From Novosphingobium sp. FSW06-99 (GTDB lineage: Bacteria > Pseudomonadota > Alphaproteobacteria > Sphingomonadales > Sphingomonadaceae): DNA of 64,000 nucleotides. Both the position numbers and the translations under genes were made by a program. The stretch covers positions 261,432 through 325,431 of the forward strand of contig NZ_KQ954256.1 in the NCBI RefSeq assembly GCF_001519065.1, in the 5' to 3' direction. Below the pieces are notes generated by a model. It was not told the origin of the DNA. It searched no databases and worked only from the letters and a program-made list of their open reading frames with translations. This document shows, one piece after another, positions 10,038 through 19,018 of this stretch; position 1 is the stretch's first letter; every line of letters starts with the position of its first letter.

Positions 10038-10243
10038 GAGTCTGATCGGAAATTCCGGCTTTGCCGAAATTTCCGAAGGCCGCACCGGCCCGCTCCCCCA
10101 CCCGACCACCCATAGGGTACTATCGTAGGGTGGTCGGCTCCTCAGCGAAAACGTCCCCCGGACGTTTTCGTGCTCTTCGTCGCGGGGAGCGGGCCGGTGC
10201 GGCCTTCAAAATTCGCTCTTTCGCGAATTTTGACTCAGACTCT
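10037..10243. repeat. Branched (cloverleaf-like) palindromic element between convergent genes
   Basis: Almost the whole space from the prs stop to the AraC-gene stop pairs with itself. The outer stem is AGAGTCTGA (10037–10045) with TCAGACTCT (10235–10243). Inside are hairpin A (10047–10058 with 10064–10075, one mismatch), a perfect 23-bp stem (10076–10098 with 10184–10206) and hairpin D (10207–10216 with 10223–10232). The 23-bp stem encloses hairpins B (10102–10111 with 10128–10137) and C (10146–10156 with 10160–10170). There is no T-run as in a simple terminator. It may be a dispersed repeat, a bidirectional 3'-end structure or a miniature mobile element. Confidence 0.85.
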
Positions 10244-11197
10244 GAGAATACGGTCGAGCCACGGCGGTGATTCGCCCGGCGCAAGCCGGTCGAGCACTTG
10301 CAACCGGCGCGCCTGACGCGTTTCCAGGCAGAATGTCATCAGCGGTTGCGGGCGCTCGACAAACTGGCGCGGGCTCATCCCGATCAGCGCGATGAAATCG
10401 CGGATCAGATGGCTCTGGTCGTAATAGCGCAGCATCAGCGCCTCGGCCTCGTTGCGGTCGGCCACGCCGCGCAAGTGGCTGGCCATGTCGAGCGCGCGGG
10501 CGCGCCGCAGCACCTGTTTCGGGGTCATCCCGAAATCGCGCCGGACGATGCGTTCCAGCCGTTTGATGTCGATGCCGATCTCTTCGGCGCATTGCCCCAC
10601 CGAGGCTGACGGATTGGCATAGCTGATGCGCTCGAACCGCGCCGTGACGGCATCGGGCGTCGCGGCGTCGCGGTGCGCAATCAGCAGGCGCAGCGCGTTT
10701 TCCATCCGTTTGCACCAGACATCGGGCTCGGCATCGGGGCGCAGCATGTCGAGCCACATGCCGCGATCGACGCCGATCTGTGCAGGGTCGTTCAACCGGT
10801 CGGCATTGTCGGGTTCGGGCCGCCCCCCCAGCACGCGCATGGCACCGGGGCGAAAGGAGATCCCGACGCTGGTAAAGCCGCCGCGCACTTGCACCGGCAT
10901 ACGCTTTGTCTGCGGTCCGAACAGGATCACGTCGCGGCCGCGCGTCACCGGGCCATCGGCGCTTTGCGCCTGCCAGTCGCCGTCGAGCTGGATGCGCAGC
11001 ACCGATCCCTCGCAGAACAGCCCGCACGACAGCACATGCGTGTCGGGGGCCGATACGCTGGTCACGTAAAGCCGCCCGACCCACGGCGCCAGATCGGGCG
11101 AGGGGGCGCGGCTGTTGGACAAAGGTTGCCCGTCGCGCGCAATGGCACTGCGCGGCGCAATACGGTGATCGATTGCCGGGGCCGTGTTACGGCTCAT
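10235..11197 (-). CDS. AraC-family transcriptional regulator
   Basis: 320 residues from MSRNTAPAIDH at 11197; the longer frame starting at 11287 is less likely. The N-terminal part (about 1–190) is an effector-type domain without a clear ligand. The C-terminal AraC DNA-binding domain carries two helix-turn-helix units, including SVGQCAEEIGIDIKRLERIV and HLIRDFIALIGMSPRQF. It faces the hisN-like gene divergently with 177 bases between, and that neighbour or its own promoter is the first candidate target. The stop codon lies inside the outer stem of the branched palindrome. Confidence 0.88.
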   Translation of the reverse strand: MSRNTAPAIDHRIAPRSAIARDGQPLSNSRAPSPDLAPWVGRLYVTSVSAPDTHVLSCGLFCEGSVLRIQLDGDWQAQSADGPVTRGRDVILFGPQTKRMPVQVRGGFTSVGISFRPGAMRVLGGRPEPDNADRLNDPAQIGVDRGMWLDMLRPDAEPDVWCKRMENALRLLIAHRDAATPDAVTARFERISYANPSASVGQCAEEIGIDIKRLERIVRRDFGMTPKQVLRRARALDMASHLRGVADRNEAEALMLRYYDQSHLIRDFIALIGMSPRQFVERPQPLMTFCLETRQARRLQVLDRLAPGESPPWLDRILRV

Positions 11198-11374
11198 CGG
11201 TGTGCTGCGCCCCCTTTTTGTTATAGCCCTATTCCCTTGGGTAATAGCTTGTGCAAATCTTGGGGCTGCGGTCAAGTCCTGACCCATTTACCGCATTGGT
11301 TCATTGGCAATTCGTCAGCGATCGACGGCACATCCGCTTGACCTGCCGCGCCCCGGTTGCCAGACGCTGATGCC

Positions 11375-12154
11375 ATGAAACTCGACGTCGAAATCGCCCT
11401 CGCCCACCGCCTTGCCGATGCGGCCGGGGCAGCCATCCGCCCGCATTTCCGCGCCGCCGGGTTCGAACGCAAGGGCGATCAGACCCCGGTCACCGCCGCC
11501 GACCGCGCCGCCGAAGAAGCAATGCGTGCGCTGCTGCGCGCCGAAATGCCCGGCGACGGGGTGATCGGTGAAGAATTCGGGGCGCAGGACGGATCGTCGG
11601 GCCGCGCCTGGGTGCTCGATCCGATCGACGGCACCACCGGTTTTGTGGCGGGGCGCCCGCTGTTCGGCACGCTGATCGCGTTGATCGTCGATGGCTTTCC
11701 GGTGTTGGGGGTGATCGACCAGCCGATCCTCAAGGAACGCTGGGTCGGGGTGATCGGTCAGCCGACGCTGTTCAACGGCGCACCGGTGCGCACGCGGCCC
11801 TGTCCGGCGCTGGCCGAAGCGGCGATCGCCACCACCGGGCCGCATTATTTCAGCGACCACGACGGCGAACATTTCATGGCGCTGGCCGCGCAGACCGATC
11901 ACAAGCGGATGGTGATGGGCGGCGATTGCTACAACTATGCCATGCTGGCCAGCGGGCATCTGGATGTGGTGTGCGAATCCAACCTGAAAATCTATGACTG
12001 GGCGGCGCTGGTGCCGGTGGTCGAAGGCGCGGGCGGAGTGATGGCCGACTGGAACGGCGAACCGTTGCGTCAGGGATCGAGCGGCCACGTGCTGGCGCTG
12101 GGCGATCCGGCGCGGCTGGACGACGTGGTCGAGGCGCTGGCCTGCGGGCACTGA
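11375..12154 (+). CDS. hisN: Inositol-monophosphatase-family phosphatase, probable histidinol-phosphatase
   Basis: 259 residues starting MKLDVEIALAHRLADAAG. Family metal sites are clear: VIGEEFG (Glu pair), VLDPIDGTTGFVAGRPLFGT (Asp-Pro-Ile-Asp-Gly-Thr), and the late Asp in IYDWAALVPVVEGAGG. The pattern fits the HisN branch, which in alphaproteobacteria dephosphorylates histidinol phosphate; an inositol or 3'-phosphoadenosine phosphatase is the alternative. A strong hairpin follows the stop. Confidence 0.75.
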   Translation: MKLDVEIALAHRLADAAGAAIRPHFRAAGFERKGDQTPVTAADRAAEEAMRALLRAEMPGDGVIGEEFGAQDGSSGRAWVLDPIDGTTGFVAGRPLFGTLIALIVDGFPVLGVIDQPILKERWVGVIGQPTLFNGAPVRTRPCPALAEAAIATTGPHYFSDHDGEHFMALAAQTDHKRMVMGGDCYNYAMLASGHLDVVCESNLKIYDWAALVPVVEGAGGVMADWNGEPLRQGSSGHVLALGDPARLDDVVEALACGH

Positions 12155-12158
12155 GAGT

Positions 12159-12209
12159 GTACCACCCACCGCCCCGCACCCCTCGTGGGTGCGGGGCGGT
12201 GGGTGGTAC
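12159..12209 (+). terminator. Very strong GC hairpin after the hisN-like gene
   Basis: A perfect 23-bp stem (12159–12181 with 12187–12209) around a 5-base loop, immediately downstream of the stop codon. Only TTT-like residues follow, so it is not a textbook intrinsic terminator but probably ends or protects the transcript and isolates the metA leader. Confidence 0.6.
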
Positions 12210-12268
12210 TTTGAGGACGCCCACTGACAACGCCTTGCAATAAGACATCGGCGCGCCTAGATCGGCGG

Positions 12269-12348
12269 CAACATCAAGAGTTGGGGGCAACCCCGACGCC
12301 AACCTGCCGGCAACCGGGCAAGGTGGCGCCTTTCAGCGATGAAAGGGA
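12269..12348 (+). promoter_or_regulatory. Candidate SAM riboswitch (SAM-I/SAM-IV superfamily) in the metA leader
   Basis: The leader 90–170 bases before metA holds features of the SAM-I/IV clan: ATCAAGAG at the 5' side (12272–12279), a GGGG-GCAA-CCCC hairpin (12283–12294), the conserved core CTGCCGGCAACC (12304–12315), and AAGGTGGC (12320–12327), which pairs back to GCCAACCT with one bulge. A GATG (12338–12341) can close with CATC (12272–12275) as P1. A CCTTTC/GAAAGG hairpin (12329–12346) overlapping P1 could be the expression platform. Its position before homoserine acyltransferase fits SAM feedback. I recognised it by eye; a covariance search is needed. Confidence 0.6.
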
Positions 12349-12437
12349 TGTGGCCGCAGCGGCAACCAAACGGAGCCAATGCCTGCATTCCTGTTCGTGC
12401 TGATGGCGCCTTGCCCCGGTCGCCACGTTCGAGGGAC

Positions 12438-13349
12438 ATGCCCGTGCCGATCCGCATTGCCGACAACCTGCCCGCCCGCCGCACGCTCGAATCCGAAGGC
12501 GTGATCGTGATGAGCGAAAGCGAGGCGGCGCGGCAGGATATCCGCCCCTTGCGCATCGCGCTGCTCAACCTGATGCCCGACAAGATCACCACCGAAACGC
12601 AGATCGCGCGCGTGCTGGGGGCGACCCCGCTGCAGGTGGAACTGGAACTGTTGCGCATTTCCGACCATGTCAGCAAGAACACCGCCGCTGGGCATATCGC
12701 CGAATTCTATCGCCCGTGGGGTGAGGCAGCGGGCGAAAAGTTCGACGGGCTGATCGTCACCGGCGCCCCGGTTGAAACGATCCCTTATGCACAAGTCACG
12801 TATTGGGATGAACTGGCGCGCATTTTCGACTGGAGCCAGACCCATGTCCACCGCACGCTGACGCTGTGCTGGGGGGCGATGGCGGCGCTGTACCATTTTC
12901 ACGGTGTCGACAAGCATCCGCTCGATGCCAAGGCCTCGGGGGTGTTCGCGCACTGGAACTGCGCGCCCGCCACGCCGTGGCTGCGCGGCTTGCCCGACCG
13001 GTTCGATGTGCCGGTGTCGCGCTGGAGCGAAGTGCGTGCAGAGGACTTGCCCAGGGATCGCGGCCTGACCGTGCTGGCGACCAGCGACGAAGTTGGCCTG
13101 TGTCTGGTCGATGACCCGGCGCACCGGTCGCTGCACATGCTCAACCATCTGGAATATGACACGCTGACGCTGGCGGGTGAATATGCCCGCGACCAGGGCG
13201 CCTATGTGCCCGCGCACTATTTCCCCGGCGATGATCCGGCGGCGCGCCCGGTCAACACCTGGCGCGGCCATGGCCACATCCTGTTCGGCAACTGGATCAA
13301 CGAAGTCTACCAGACCACACCGTTCGATCGCAGCATGATCGGGCGTTGA
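12438..13349 (+). CDS. metA: Homoserine O-acyltransferase (MetA type, predicted acetyl-CoA-using)
   Basis: 303 residues from MPVPIRIADNLPARRTLESE. Catalytic residues of the family are visible: Cys144 in LTLCWGAMAALYHFHG, and His237 and Glu239 in MLNHLEYDTL. It acylates homoserine, the first committed step of methionine synthesis. In the specificity loop TGAPVETIPY a Glu (residue 113) sits where E. coli MetA has Gly; characterised MetA proteins with Glu there use acetyl-CoA, so an acetyltransferase is predicted. The start follows GAGGG with short spacing. A SAM-riboswitch candidate lies in the leader. Confidence 0.92.
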   Translation: MPVPIRIADNLPARRTLESEGVIVMSESEAARQDIRPLRIALLNLMPDKITTETQIARVLGATPLQVELELLRISDHVSKNTAAGHIAEFYRPWGEAAGEKFDGLIVTGAPVETIPYAQVTYWDELARIFDWSQTHVHRTLTLCWGAMAALYHFHGVDKHPLDAKASGVFAHWNCAPATPWLRGLPDRFDVPVSRWSEVRAEDLPRDRGLTVLATSDEVGLCLVDDPAHRSLHMLNHLEYDTLTLAGEYARDQGAYVPAHYFPGDDPAARPVNTWRGHGHILFGNWINEVYQTTPFDRSMIGR

Positions 13350-13584
13350 ATATCCGGCCCCCTTCCCGCCCGGCGAGATCCGCCGGAGACGGGCGCGGCA
13401 GAGGGCTTTTGCATGGCTGGGCCTTTGCAACACTGTCACGCGATGCCCACGCCGCCCAATCCGCTTGCGTTTTGGCGCGACTGCCCATAAGGGCCCGCAC
13501 TTCATCCGGTCGCCCGTATGAGATTCGCCTGGCCATCAGGGCTGCCACGGCGAGTTCAGGCTGCCAGAACCCTAGGAGACCAAA

Positions 13585-13788
13585 ATGCCCAAGCTCAAGA
13601 CCAAGAGCGGTGTGAAGAAGCGCTTCAAGATCACCGCAACGGGCAAAGTGAAGCACGGCGTGGCCGGCAAGCGTCACCGCCTGATCAGCCACAATGCCAA
13701 GTACATCCGTCAGAACCGCGGCACTGAAGTGATTTCCGATGCAGATGCAAAGGTGATCAAGAAGTGGGCGCCCTACGGGCTCAACTGA
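13585..13788 (+). CDS. rpmI: 50S ribosomal protein L35
   Basis: 67 residues, highly basic, [20 protein letters not shown], the standard L35 sequence and length. A GGAGA ribosome-binding site lies about 7 bases upstream. It is followed after 12 bases by rplT, the usual partner. The translation factor gene infC, which commonly precedes this pair, is not here; metA is. The 235 bases before it (13350–13584) hold no gene I can support and probably contain the promoter and leader of the pair. Confidence 0.98.
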   Translation: MPKLKTKSGVKKRFKITATGKVKHGVAGKRHRLISHNAKYIRQNRGTEVISDADAKVIKKWAPYGLN

Positions 13789-13800
13789 GGAGACTGACCG

Positions 13801-14163
13801 ATGTCCCGTATCAAGCGCGGTACGACTACCCGCACCAAGCACAAGCGTCTTCTTGAACAGGCCAAGGGCTACCGTGGCCGCCGCAAGAACACCATCCGCG
13901 TCGCGCGCCAGGCCGTCGAAAAGGCCGGCCAGTACGCCTATCGCGACCGCAAGGTCAAAAAGCGCACGTTCCGCGGCCTGTGGATCCAGCGCATCAACGC
14001 CGCGGTTCGCGCCGAAGGCCTGACCTATTCGCAGTTCATCCACGGTACCAAGCTGGCCGGGATCGAACTCGATCGCAAATCGCTGGCCGATCTGGCGATG
14101 AACGAAGGTGGCGTGTTTACCGCCATCATCGCGCAGGCGAAGGCAGCTCTGCCGGCTGCTTAA
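13801..14163 (+). CDS. rplT: 50S ribosomal protein L20
   Basis: 120 residues, [20 protein letters not shown], with the conserved [20 protein letters not shown] segment of L20. It binds 23S rRNA early in 50S assembly, and in several bacteria it represses its own operon. It sits 12 bases after rpmI, with a strong terminator 28 bases downstream, so rpmI–rplT form one short transcription unit separate from pheST. Confidence 0.98.
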   Translation: MSRIKRGTTTRTKHKRLLEQAKGYRGRRKNTIRVARQAVEKAGQYAYRDRKVKKRTFRGLWIQRINAAVRAEGLTYSQFIHGTKLAGIELDRKSLADLAMNEGGVFTAIIAQAKAALPAA

Positions 14164-14190
14164 TCGCAACCGGACGATTGCACGCATTCG

Positions 14191-14227
14191 AAGGGCGCCG
14201 TCCGCAAGGACGGCGCCCTTTTGCTTT
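14191..14227 (+). terminator. Intrinsic terminator after rplT
   Basis: An 11-bp perfect stem GGGCGCCGTCC/GGACGGCGCCC (14193–14203 with 14208–14218) with a GCAA tetraloop, flanked by AA upstream and CTTTTGCTTTT downstream. A classical rho-independent terminator separating rpmI–rplT from pheST. Confidence 0.9.
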
Positions 14228-14270
14228 TGGTTGGATTTGCGTCGCGTATGGCGCTAGCGGAACGGGCATC

Positions 14271-15359
14271 ATGGAACAGCTCGATCAGACTTTGGCGGCC
14301 ATCGCCGCAGCCGACACGCCCGACGCGGTCGAAGCCTTGCGCGTTGCCGCGCTGGGCAAACAGGGCTGGGTTTCCGCCCTGCTCAAGACGCTGGGGGCGA
14401 TGACCCCCGACCAGCGCCAGGCCGAAGGGCCGCGCATCCATGCCGCGCGTGAAGCGGTCACTGCCGCATTGGCCGCGCGCAAGGCCGATCTGGAAAGCGC
14501 CGCGCTCGACGCCCGGCTGGCCGCCGAACGCGTCGATCTGACGCTGCCCGCGCCCGAAACTCCGCGCGGTTCGGTCCACCCGGTCAGCCAGGTGATGGAC
14601 GAACTGGCCGAGATTTTCGCCGATCTGGGCTTTGCCGTCGCCAGCGGTCCCGAAATCGAGGACGACTGGCACAATTTCACCGCGCTCAACATGCCCGAAA
14701 CGCATCCGGCGCGCGCGATGCACGACACGTTCTATTTCCCCGATCGCGATGCGGCGGGGCGCGCAATGCTGTTGCGCACGCACACCTCGCCCGTGCAGAT
14801 CCGCACGATGCTCAGCCAGGGCGCCCCCTTGCGGATCATCGCGCCGGGCCGGGTCTATCGCTCGGACAGCGATGCCACCCACACGCCGATGTTCCATCAG
14901 ATCGAAGGGCTGGTGATCGACAAGGGCATCCACCTCGGCCACCTGAAATGGACGCTGGAAACCTTTCTCAAGGCGTTTTTCGAGCGCGAGGATATCGTGC
15001 TGCGCCTGCGGCCGAGCTATTTCCCGTTCACCGAACCCTCGGTCGAAGTCGATGTCGGGTTCACGCTGGTCGGCGGCAAGCGCGTGGTCGGCGGTGACGG
15101 CGATGCGCTCGGCGGCGGCTGGATGGAAGTGCTGGGCAGCGGCATGGTCAATCGCCATGTCATCGCCGCCAGTGGCCTCGATCCCGACGAATGGCAGGGT
15201 TTCGCGTTTGGCACAGGGGTCGACCGGCTGGCCATGCTCAAATACGGGATGGACGATTTGCGGGCCTTCTTCGATGGCGATGCGCGCTGGCTGGCGCATT
15301 ACGGTTTTGCCGCGCTCGACGTGCCGACATTGTCGGGCGGGGTGGGAGTGCGGTCATGA
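14271..15359 (+). CDS. pheS: Phenylalanine–tRNA ligase alpha subunit
   Basis: 362 residues from [20 protein letters not shown]. An N-terminal coiled-coil region (about 1–85) precedes the class II catalytic core, with motif 2 region [13 protein letters not shown] and the later [16 protein letters not shown]. With PheT it forms the alpha2-beta2 enzyme charging tRNA-Phe. Its stop overlaps the pheT start (ATGA), so the two are translationally coupled. The terminator just upstream marks pheS as the first gene of its own unit. Confidence 0.98.
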   Translation: MEQLDQTLAAIAAADTPDAVEALRVAALGKQGWVSALLKTLGAMTPDQRQAEGPRIHAAREAVTAALAARKADLESAALDARLAAERVDLTLPAPETPRGSVHPVSQVMDELAEIFADLGFAVASGPEIEDDWHNFTALNMPETHPARAMHDTFYFPDRDAAGRAMLLRTHTSPVQIRTMLSQGAPLRIIAPGRVYRSDSDATHTPMFHQIEGLVIDKGIHLGHLKWTLETFLKAFFEREDIVLRLRPSYFPFTEPSVEVDVGFTLVGGKRVVGGDGDALGGGWMEVLGSGMVNRHVIAASGLDPDEWQGFAFGTGVDRLAMLKYGMDDLRAFFDGDARWLAHYGFAALDVPTLSGGVGVRS

Positions 15360-17755
15360 AATTCGCCCTGTCCTGGCTGAAACAGCATCTCGAAACCCAG
15401 GCCGATGCGGCCACCATCGCGCGCGCGCTGACCGCGCTCGGGCTGGAAATCGAAGGCGTCAGCGATGCTTCGGCGGCGCTGGGCGCGTTCCGCGTGGCCC
15501 GCGTGCTGACGGCAGAGCGCCATCCGCAGGCCGACAAGCTGCAAGTGCTGTCGGTCGATATCGGTGACGGCACGCCGTTGCAGGTGGTCTGCGGCGCGCC
15601 CAATGCACGCGCGGGGCTGATCGGCGTGCTGGGTCTGCCCGGCGCGGTGGTCCCCGCCAATGGCATGGAATTGCGCAAGAGCGCGATCCGCGGTGTCGAA
15701 TCCAACGGCATGATGTGTTCGACCCGCGAACTGGGTCTGGGCGATGAACACGACGGCATCATCGAATTGCCCGCCGATGCCCCGCTCGGGATCAGCTTTG
15801 CCCACTATCTGGGGTCAGACCCGGTGTTCGATGTGGCGATCACCCCCAACCGGCCCGATTGCATGGGCGTCTATGGCATCGCGCGCGATCTGGCCGCGGC
15901 CGGGATCGGCACGTTGCGCCCGATCGCAGTCGATCATGTGCCGGGCAGCTACCCCTGCCCGATCGACGTGCGCACCGATGATCCCGAAGGGTGCCCGGCG
16001 TTCTACGGTCGGGTCATTCGCGGCGTGCGCAACGGACCCAGCCCGCAATGGCTGGCCGATGCGCTGAAAAGCGCAGGCCAGCGCCCGATTTCGGCGCTCG
16101 TCGACATCACCAACTATGTCATGCTGGCCTATGGCCGCCCCGCACACGCCTATGACCTGGCCAAGCTGCGCGGCGCGGTGGTCGCGCGCAAGGCGGTCGC
16201 CGGCGAAACGGTGCACACGCTCAACGGGCGCGAATACACGCTCGATGCCACGATGACGGTGATCGCCGATGATGTGATGGTGCATGATGTTGCCGGGATC
16301 ATGGGCGGAGAGCATTCGGGGTGCAGCGACGCCACCACCGACGTGCTGCTCGAAGTGGCCTATTTCGACCGGCAGGCGATCTCGCGCACCGGGCAGGCGC
16401 TGGCGCTGACGTCTGATGCGCGCAGCCGGTTCGAACGCGGGGTCGATCCCGGCTTTCTCGATACCGGGCTCGACCTGTTGACCGCGCTGATCTGCCAGAT
16501 CTGCGGGGGCGAGCCCAGCCATGTGGTGCGCGCGGGCGAACCGCCGCTGGCCGACAAGCTGGTCGCCTATGATCCCGCGCTGGCCGCGCGGCTGGGCGGG
16601 ATCGACGTGCCGCAGGCCGAACAGCGCCGCATCCTCGACGCGCTGGGCTTTGGCGTGTCGGGCGAAGGGCTGTGGCGCGTGGCCGTGCCCGGCTGGCGCT
16701 GCGACATCGATGCCGCGCCCGACATTGTCGAGGAAGTGATCCGCGTCCACGGGCTCGACGCCGTGCCCTCCACCCCGCTGCCGCGTGCACCGGGCGTGGC
16801 CAAACCGACCGCGACCCCGGCGCAGACGCTCGAACGCCGGTTGCGGCGGCTGGCGGCGGCGCGTGGCAGCCACGAAGCCGTCACCTGGTCGTTCCTGCCC
16901 TGGCTGCAAGCAAATCATTTCGCTGATCTAGACAACCCGGTCTGGCACCTCGCCAATCCTATTTCAAAAGACTTGGAAGCCATGCGGCCTTCGCTGCTGC
17001 CCGGACTGCTTATGGCGGTTCAGCGCAACCTCGATCGTGGCGCGACCTCGATCCGGCTGTTCGAGATCGGTCGCCGCTATTTGCGAGGGGCCGACGGGGC
17101 CAGCGCCGAAGCACCGAGCCTGGCGGTCGTGCTGGCGGGCGAACGCCATCCGCGTGGCTGGGCGCAAGGCAAGGCCGCGCCGTTCGATGCCTTTGATGCC
17201 AAGGCCGAGGCGCTGGCGCTGCTGGCCGAAGCGGGCGCGCCGGTCGACAACCTGATGGTGATGGGCGAGGCGGGCGCGCAGTTCCACCCCGGCCAGTCGG
17301 CGACGCTGCGGCTGGGGCCAAAGACCGTGCTGGCGCGGTTTGGCATGGTGCACCCCGCCACGCTCAAGGCGTTCGATCTGGCCGGGCCGGTCGCGGTGGT
17401 CGAACTGTTCCTCGACCGTCTGCCCGCCAAAAAGACCGCCGGCAGCTTTGCGCGCGCGGCCTATGCGCCGCCGCCGTTGCAGGCGGTGACGCGCGACTTT
17501 GCCTTTCTGCTGCCGATCGACCGCCCGGCGGGCGATCTGGTGCGGGCGGTGCGCGGCGCGGACAAGGCCAACATTGTCGCCGCGCGCGTGTTCGACGATT
17601 TCCGGGGGGCAGGCGTGCCCGAGGGGCAGCGCAGTCTGGCGATCGAGATCACGCTGCAACCGGTCGACAAAAGCTATGACGAAGCCGCGCTCAAGGCGAT
17701 TGCCGAACGCGTCGTGGCGGCGGCGGCAAAGCTGGGCGGGACCTTGCGGGGATAG
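15356..17755 (+). CDS. pheT: Phenylalanine–tRNA ligase beta subunit
   Basis: 799 residues from [20 protein letters not shown], the normal bacterial PheT length. Recognisable parts are the tRNA-binding/EMAP-like domain (about 40–150), the B3/B4 editing domain containing [18 protein letters not shown]5 with the [11 protein letters not shown] segment, and the C-terminal ferredoxin-fold anticodon-binding domain. It starts by ATGA overlap with pheS. The editing domain removes mischarged Tyr-tRNA-Phe. Confidence 0.98.
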   Translation: MKFALSWLKQHLETQADAATIARALTALGLEIEGVSDASAALGAFRVARVLTAERHPQADKLQVLSVDIGDGTPLQVVCGAPNARAGLIGVLGLPGAVVPANGMELRKSAIRGVESNGMMCSTRELGLGDEHDGIIELPADAPLGISFAHYLGSDPVFDVAITPNRPDCMGVYGIARDLAAAGIGTLRPIAVDHVPGSYPCPIDVRTDDPEGCPAFYGRVIRGVRNGPSPQWLADALKSAGQRPISALVDITNYVMLAYGRPAHAYDLAKLRGAVVARKAVAGETVHTLNGREYTLDATMTVIADDVMVHDVAGIMGGEHSGCSDATTDVLLEVAYFDRQAISRTGQALALTSDARSRFERGVDPGFLDTGLDLLTALICQICGGEPSHVVRAGEPPLADKLVAYDPALAARLGGIDVPQAEQRRILDALGFGVSGEGLWRVAVPGWRCDIDAAPDIVEEVIRVHGLDAVPSTPLPRAPGVAKPTATPAQTLERRLRRLAAARGSHEAVTWSFLPWLQANHFADLDNPVWHLANPISKDLEAMRPSLLPGLLMAVQRNLDRGATSIRLFEIGRRYLRGADGASAEAPSLAVVLAGERHPRGWAQGKAAPFDAFDAKAEALALLAEAGAPVDNLMVMGEAGAQFHPGQSATLRLGPKTVLARFGMVHPATLKAFDLAGPVAVVELFLDRLPAKKTAGSFARAAYAPPPLQAVTRDFAFLLPIDRPAGDLVRAVRGADKANIVAARVFDDFRGAGVPEGQRSLAIEITLQPVDKSYDEAALKAIAERVVAAAAKLGGTLRG

Positions 17756-17758
17756 TGG

Positions 17759-18640
17759 ATGGCGCAGGATCTGGTCGAGATTGCCTCCGACAGCTTGTCG
17801 GCGCGGATCAACCCGACCGGGGCAGAGCTGTGGTCGCTGTGCGACACGCACGGCGCGCAATACATGACCGATGCCGATCCGGCATTCTGGGGTGGGCATG
17901 CGCCATTGCTGTTTCCGATCGTCGGTTCGCTGGCGGGCGACCGGCTGCGCGTCGATGGCATCGACCATGCGATGCCGCGCCACGGTTTTGCCCGGCACAG
18001 CGCGTTCGATGTGGTCGAACAGGCGCCCGACCGCGTGCGCTTTCGCCTGACCGACAGCGCGGACACACGCGCGGTCTATCCTTTTGCGTTCGCGCTGGAG
18101 ATCGATTTTCGCCTCGATGGCTGGCGGCTCGTCATGGCAGCGCATGTGCACAATCCCGGTGCAGAGCCACTGCCGTTCAGCTTTGGCTATCACCCCGCCT
18201 TTGCCTGGCCTTTGCCGGGTGGGGCGGACAAGGCGGCGCACCGGCTGACGTTTGAATGGCCCGAACCGGGGCCGGTGCGGCGCGTTGCGCGCGACACCGG
18301 GCTGTTGCTGCCCGAGGCCGAGGCCAGCCCGGTGACGGGGCGCGACCTGCCGCTCGATGCGGACCTTTTCCGTGCCGATGCGGTGATCTGGACCGATCTG
18401 GCCAGCCGCGCGTTGCGCTATGGCGCGCCGGGCGGGGCCTCGCTCGACATCGCCTTTCCCGACACGCCGATGCTGGGGCTGTGGCAAGTGCCGGGTGGGC
18501 ACTATATCTGCATCGAACCCTGGCAGGGCCATGCCGATCCGCAAGGTTTCGATGGCGAATTCGCCACCAAGCCCGGCCTTGTCATCCTGCCGCCGGGCGC
18601 GGTACGCTCGTTTCGTCTTTCGGTATTGGTGAATCCCTGA
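17759..18640 (+). CDS. Aldose 1-epimerase family protein
   Basis: 293 residues with the galactose-mutarotase-like beta-sandwich pattern: early GAELWSLCD, GGHAPLLFPIVGSLAGD, PRHGFARHSAF (the His of the RHGFA-type motif) and FGYHPAFAWPL with the second conserved His. Members interconvert alpha and beta anomers of sugars or sugar phosphates; the substrate here is unknown. It begins 3 bases after pheT and overlaps the next small gene by one base (TGATG), so it may be read through from pheST. Confidence 0.85.
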   Translation: MAQDLVEIASDSLSARINPTGAELWSLCDTHGAQYMTDADPAFWGGHAPLLFPIVGSLAGDRLRVDGIDHAMPRHGFARHSAFDVVEQAPDRVRFRLTDSADTRAVYPFAFALEIDFRLDGWRLVMAAHVHNPGAEPLPFSFGYHPAFAWPLPGGADKAAHRLTFEWPEPGPVRRVARDTGLLLPEAEASPVTGRDLPLDADLFRADAVIWTDLASRALRYGAPGGASLDIAFPDTPMLGLWQVPGGHYICIEPWQGHADPQGFDGEFATKPGLVILPPGAVRSFRLSVLVNP

Positions 18641-18972
18641 TGGTGCTGCGTCCTGTGCTGATTGTTGCCCTGCTGGTGGGGGTGCTGGCTGTTCTGGCCG
18701 GTATCGCGCTGATGATCCCGCGCGGCGGCGAACGGCTGATGGGCCGCGCATCGAGCCCGATTGCCGCCGAGACTTTGCGCACCTGCCTGGGATCGCACCT
18801 TGGCCTGACCTGGTCGGGCGATCCGCGCGCCATGCATGCCAGCGCGTTTGGCCTGCGCGTGGTGGTGTCCGACAACGGCAAGTCGCGGCAAGTGGGCCTG
18901 TTCACCGATGGCGGACGCCAGTTGTCGAGCAGCGAATCCGACGCAATGAAGGCCTGTCTGACGGTCGAGTAA
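18640..18972 (+). CDS. Small membrane-anchored hypothetical protein
   Basis: 110 residues of unknown function. The ATG overlaps the preceding stop (CTGATGG), implying translational coupling. A single N-terminal hydrophobic helix, LIVALLVGVLAVLAGIAL (about residues 7–24), is followed by a positively charged stretch and a short, probably periplasmic domain with two Cys (about 49 and 106) that could form a disulfide. No family recognised. Confidence 0.7.
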   Translation: MVLRPVLIVALLVGVLAVLAGIALMIPRGGERLMGRASSPIAAETLRTCLGSHLGLTWSGDPRAMHASAFGLRVVVSDNGKSRQVGLFTDGGRQLSSSESDAMKACLTVE

Positions 18973-19018
18973 CAAAAACCGGTCCCATTTCCCGGATAAT
19001 CCGTTAGGGCGCGATGCC

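Noticed and set aside
10037..10243. Reading the first branched palindrome as an insertion sequence or CRISPR
   Set aside because: No transposase frame, no target-site duplication, and no regularly spaced direct repeats; only nested inverted repeats.
13346..13420. Imperfect GC-rich inverted repeat after metA as a terminator
   Set aside because: Pairing between CCGCCCGGCGAGA-like and GCCGGAGACGGGCG-like segments is interrupted several times and no T-run follows.
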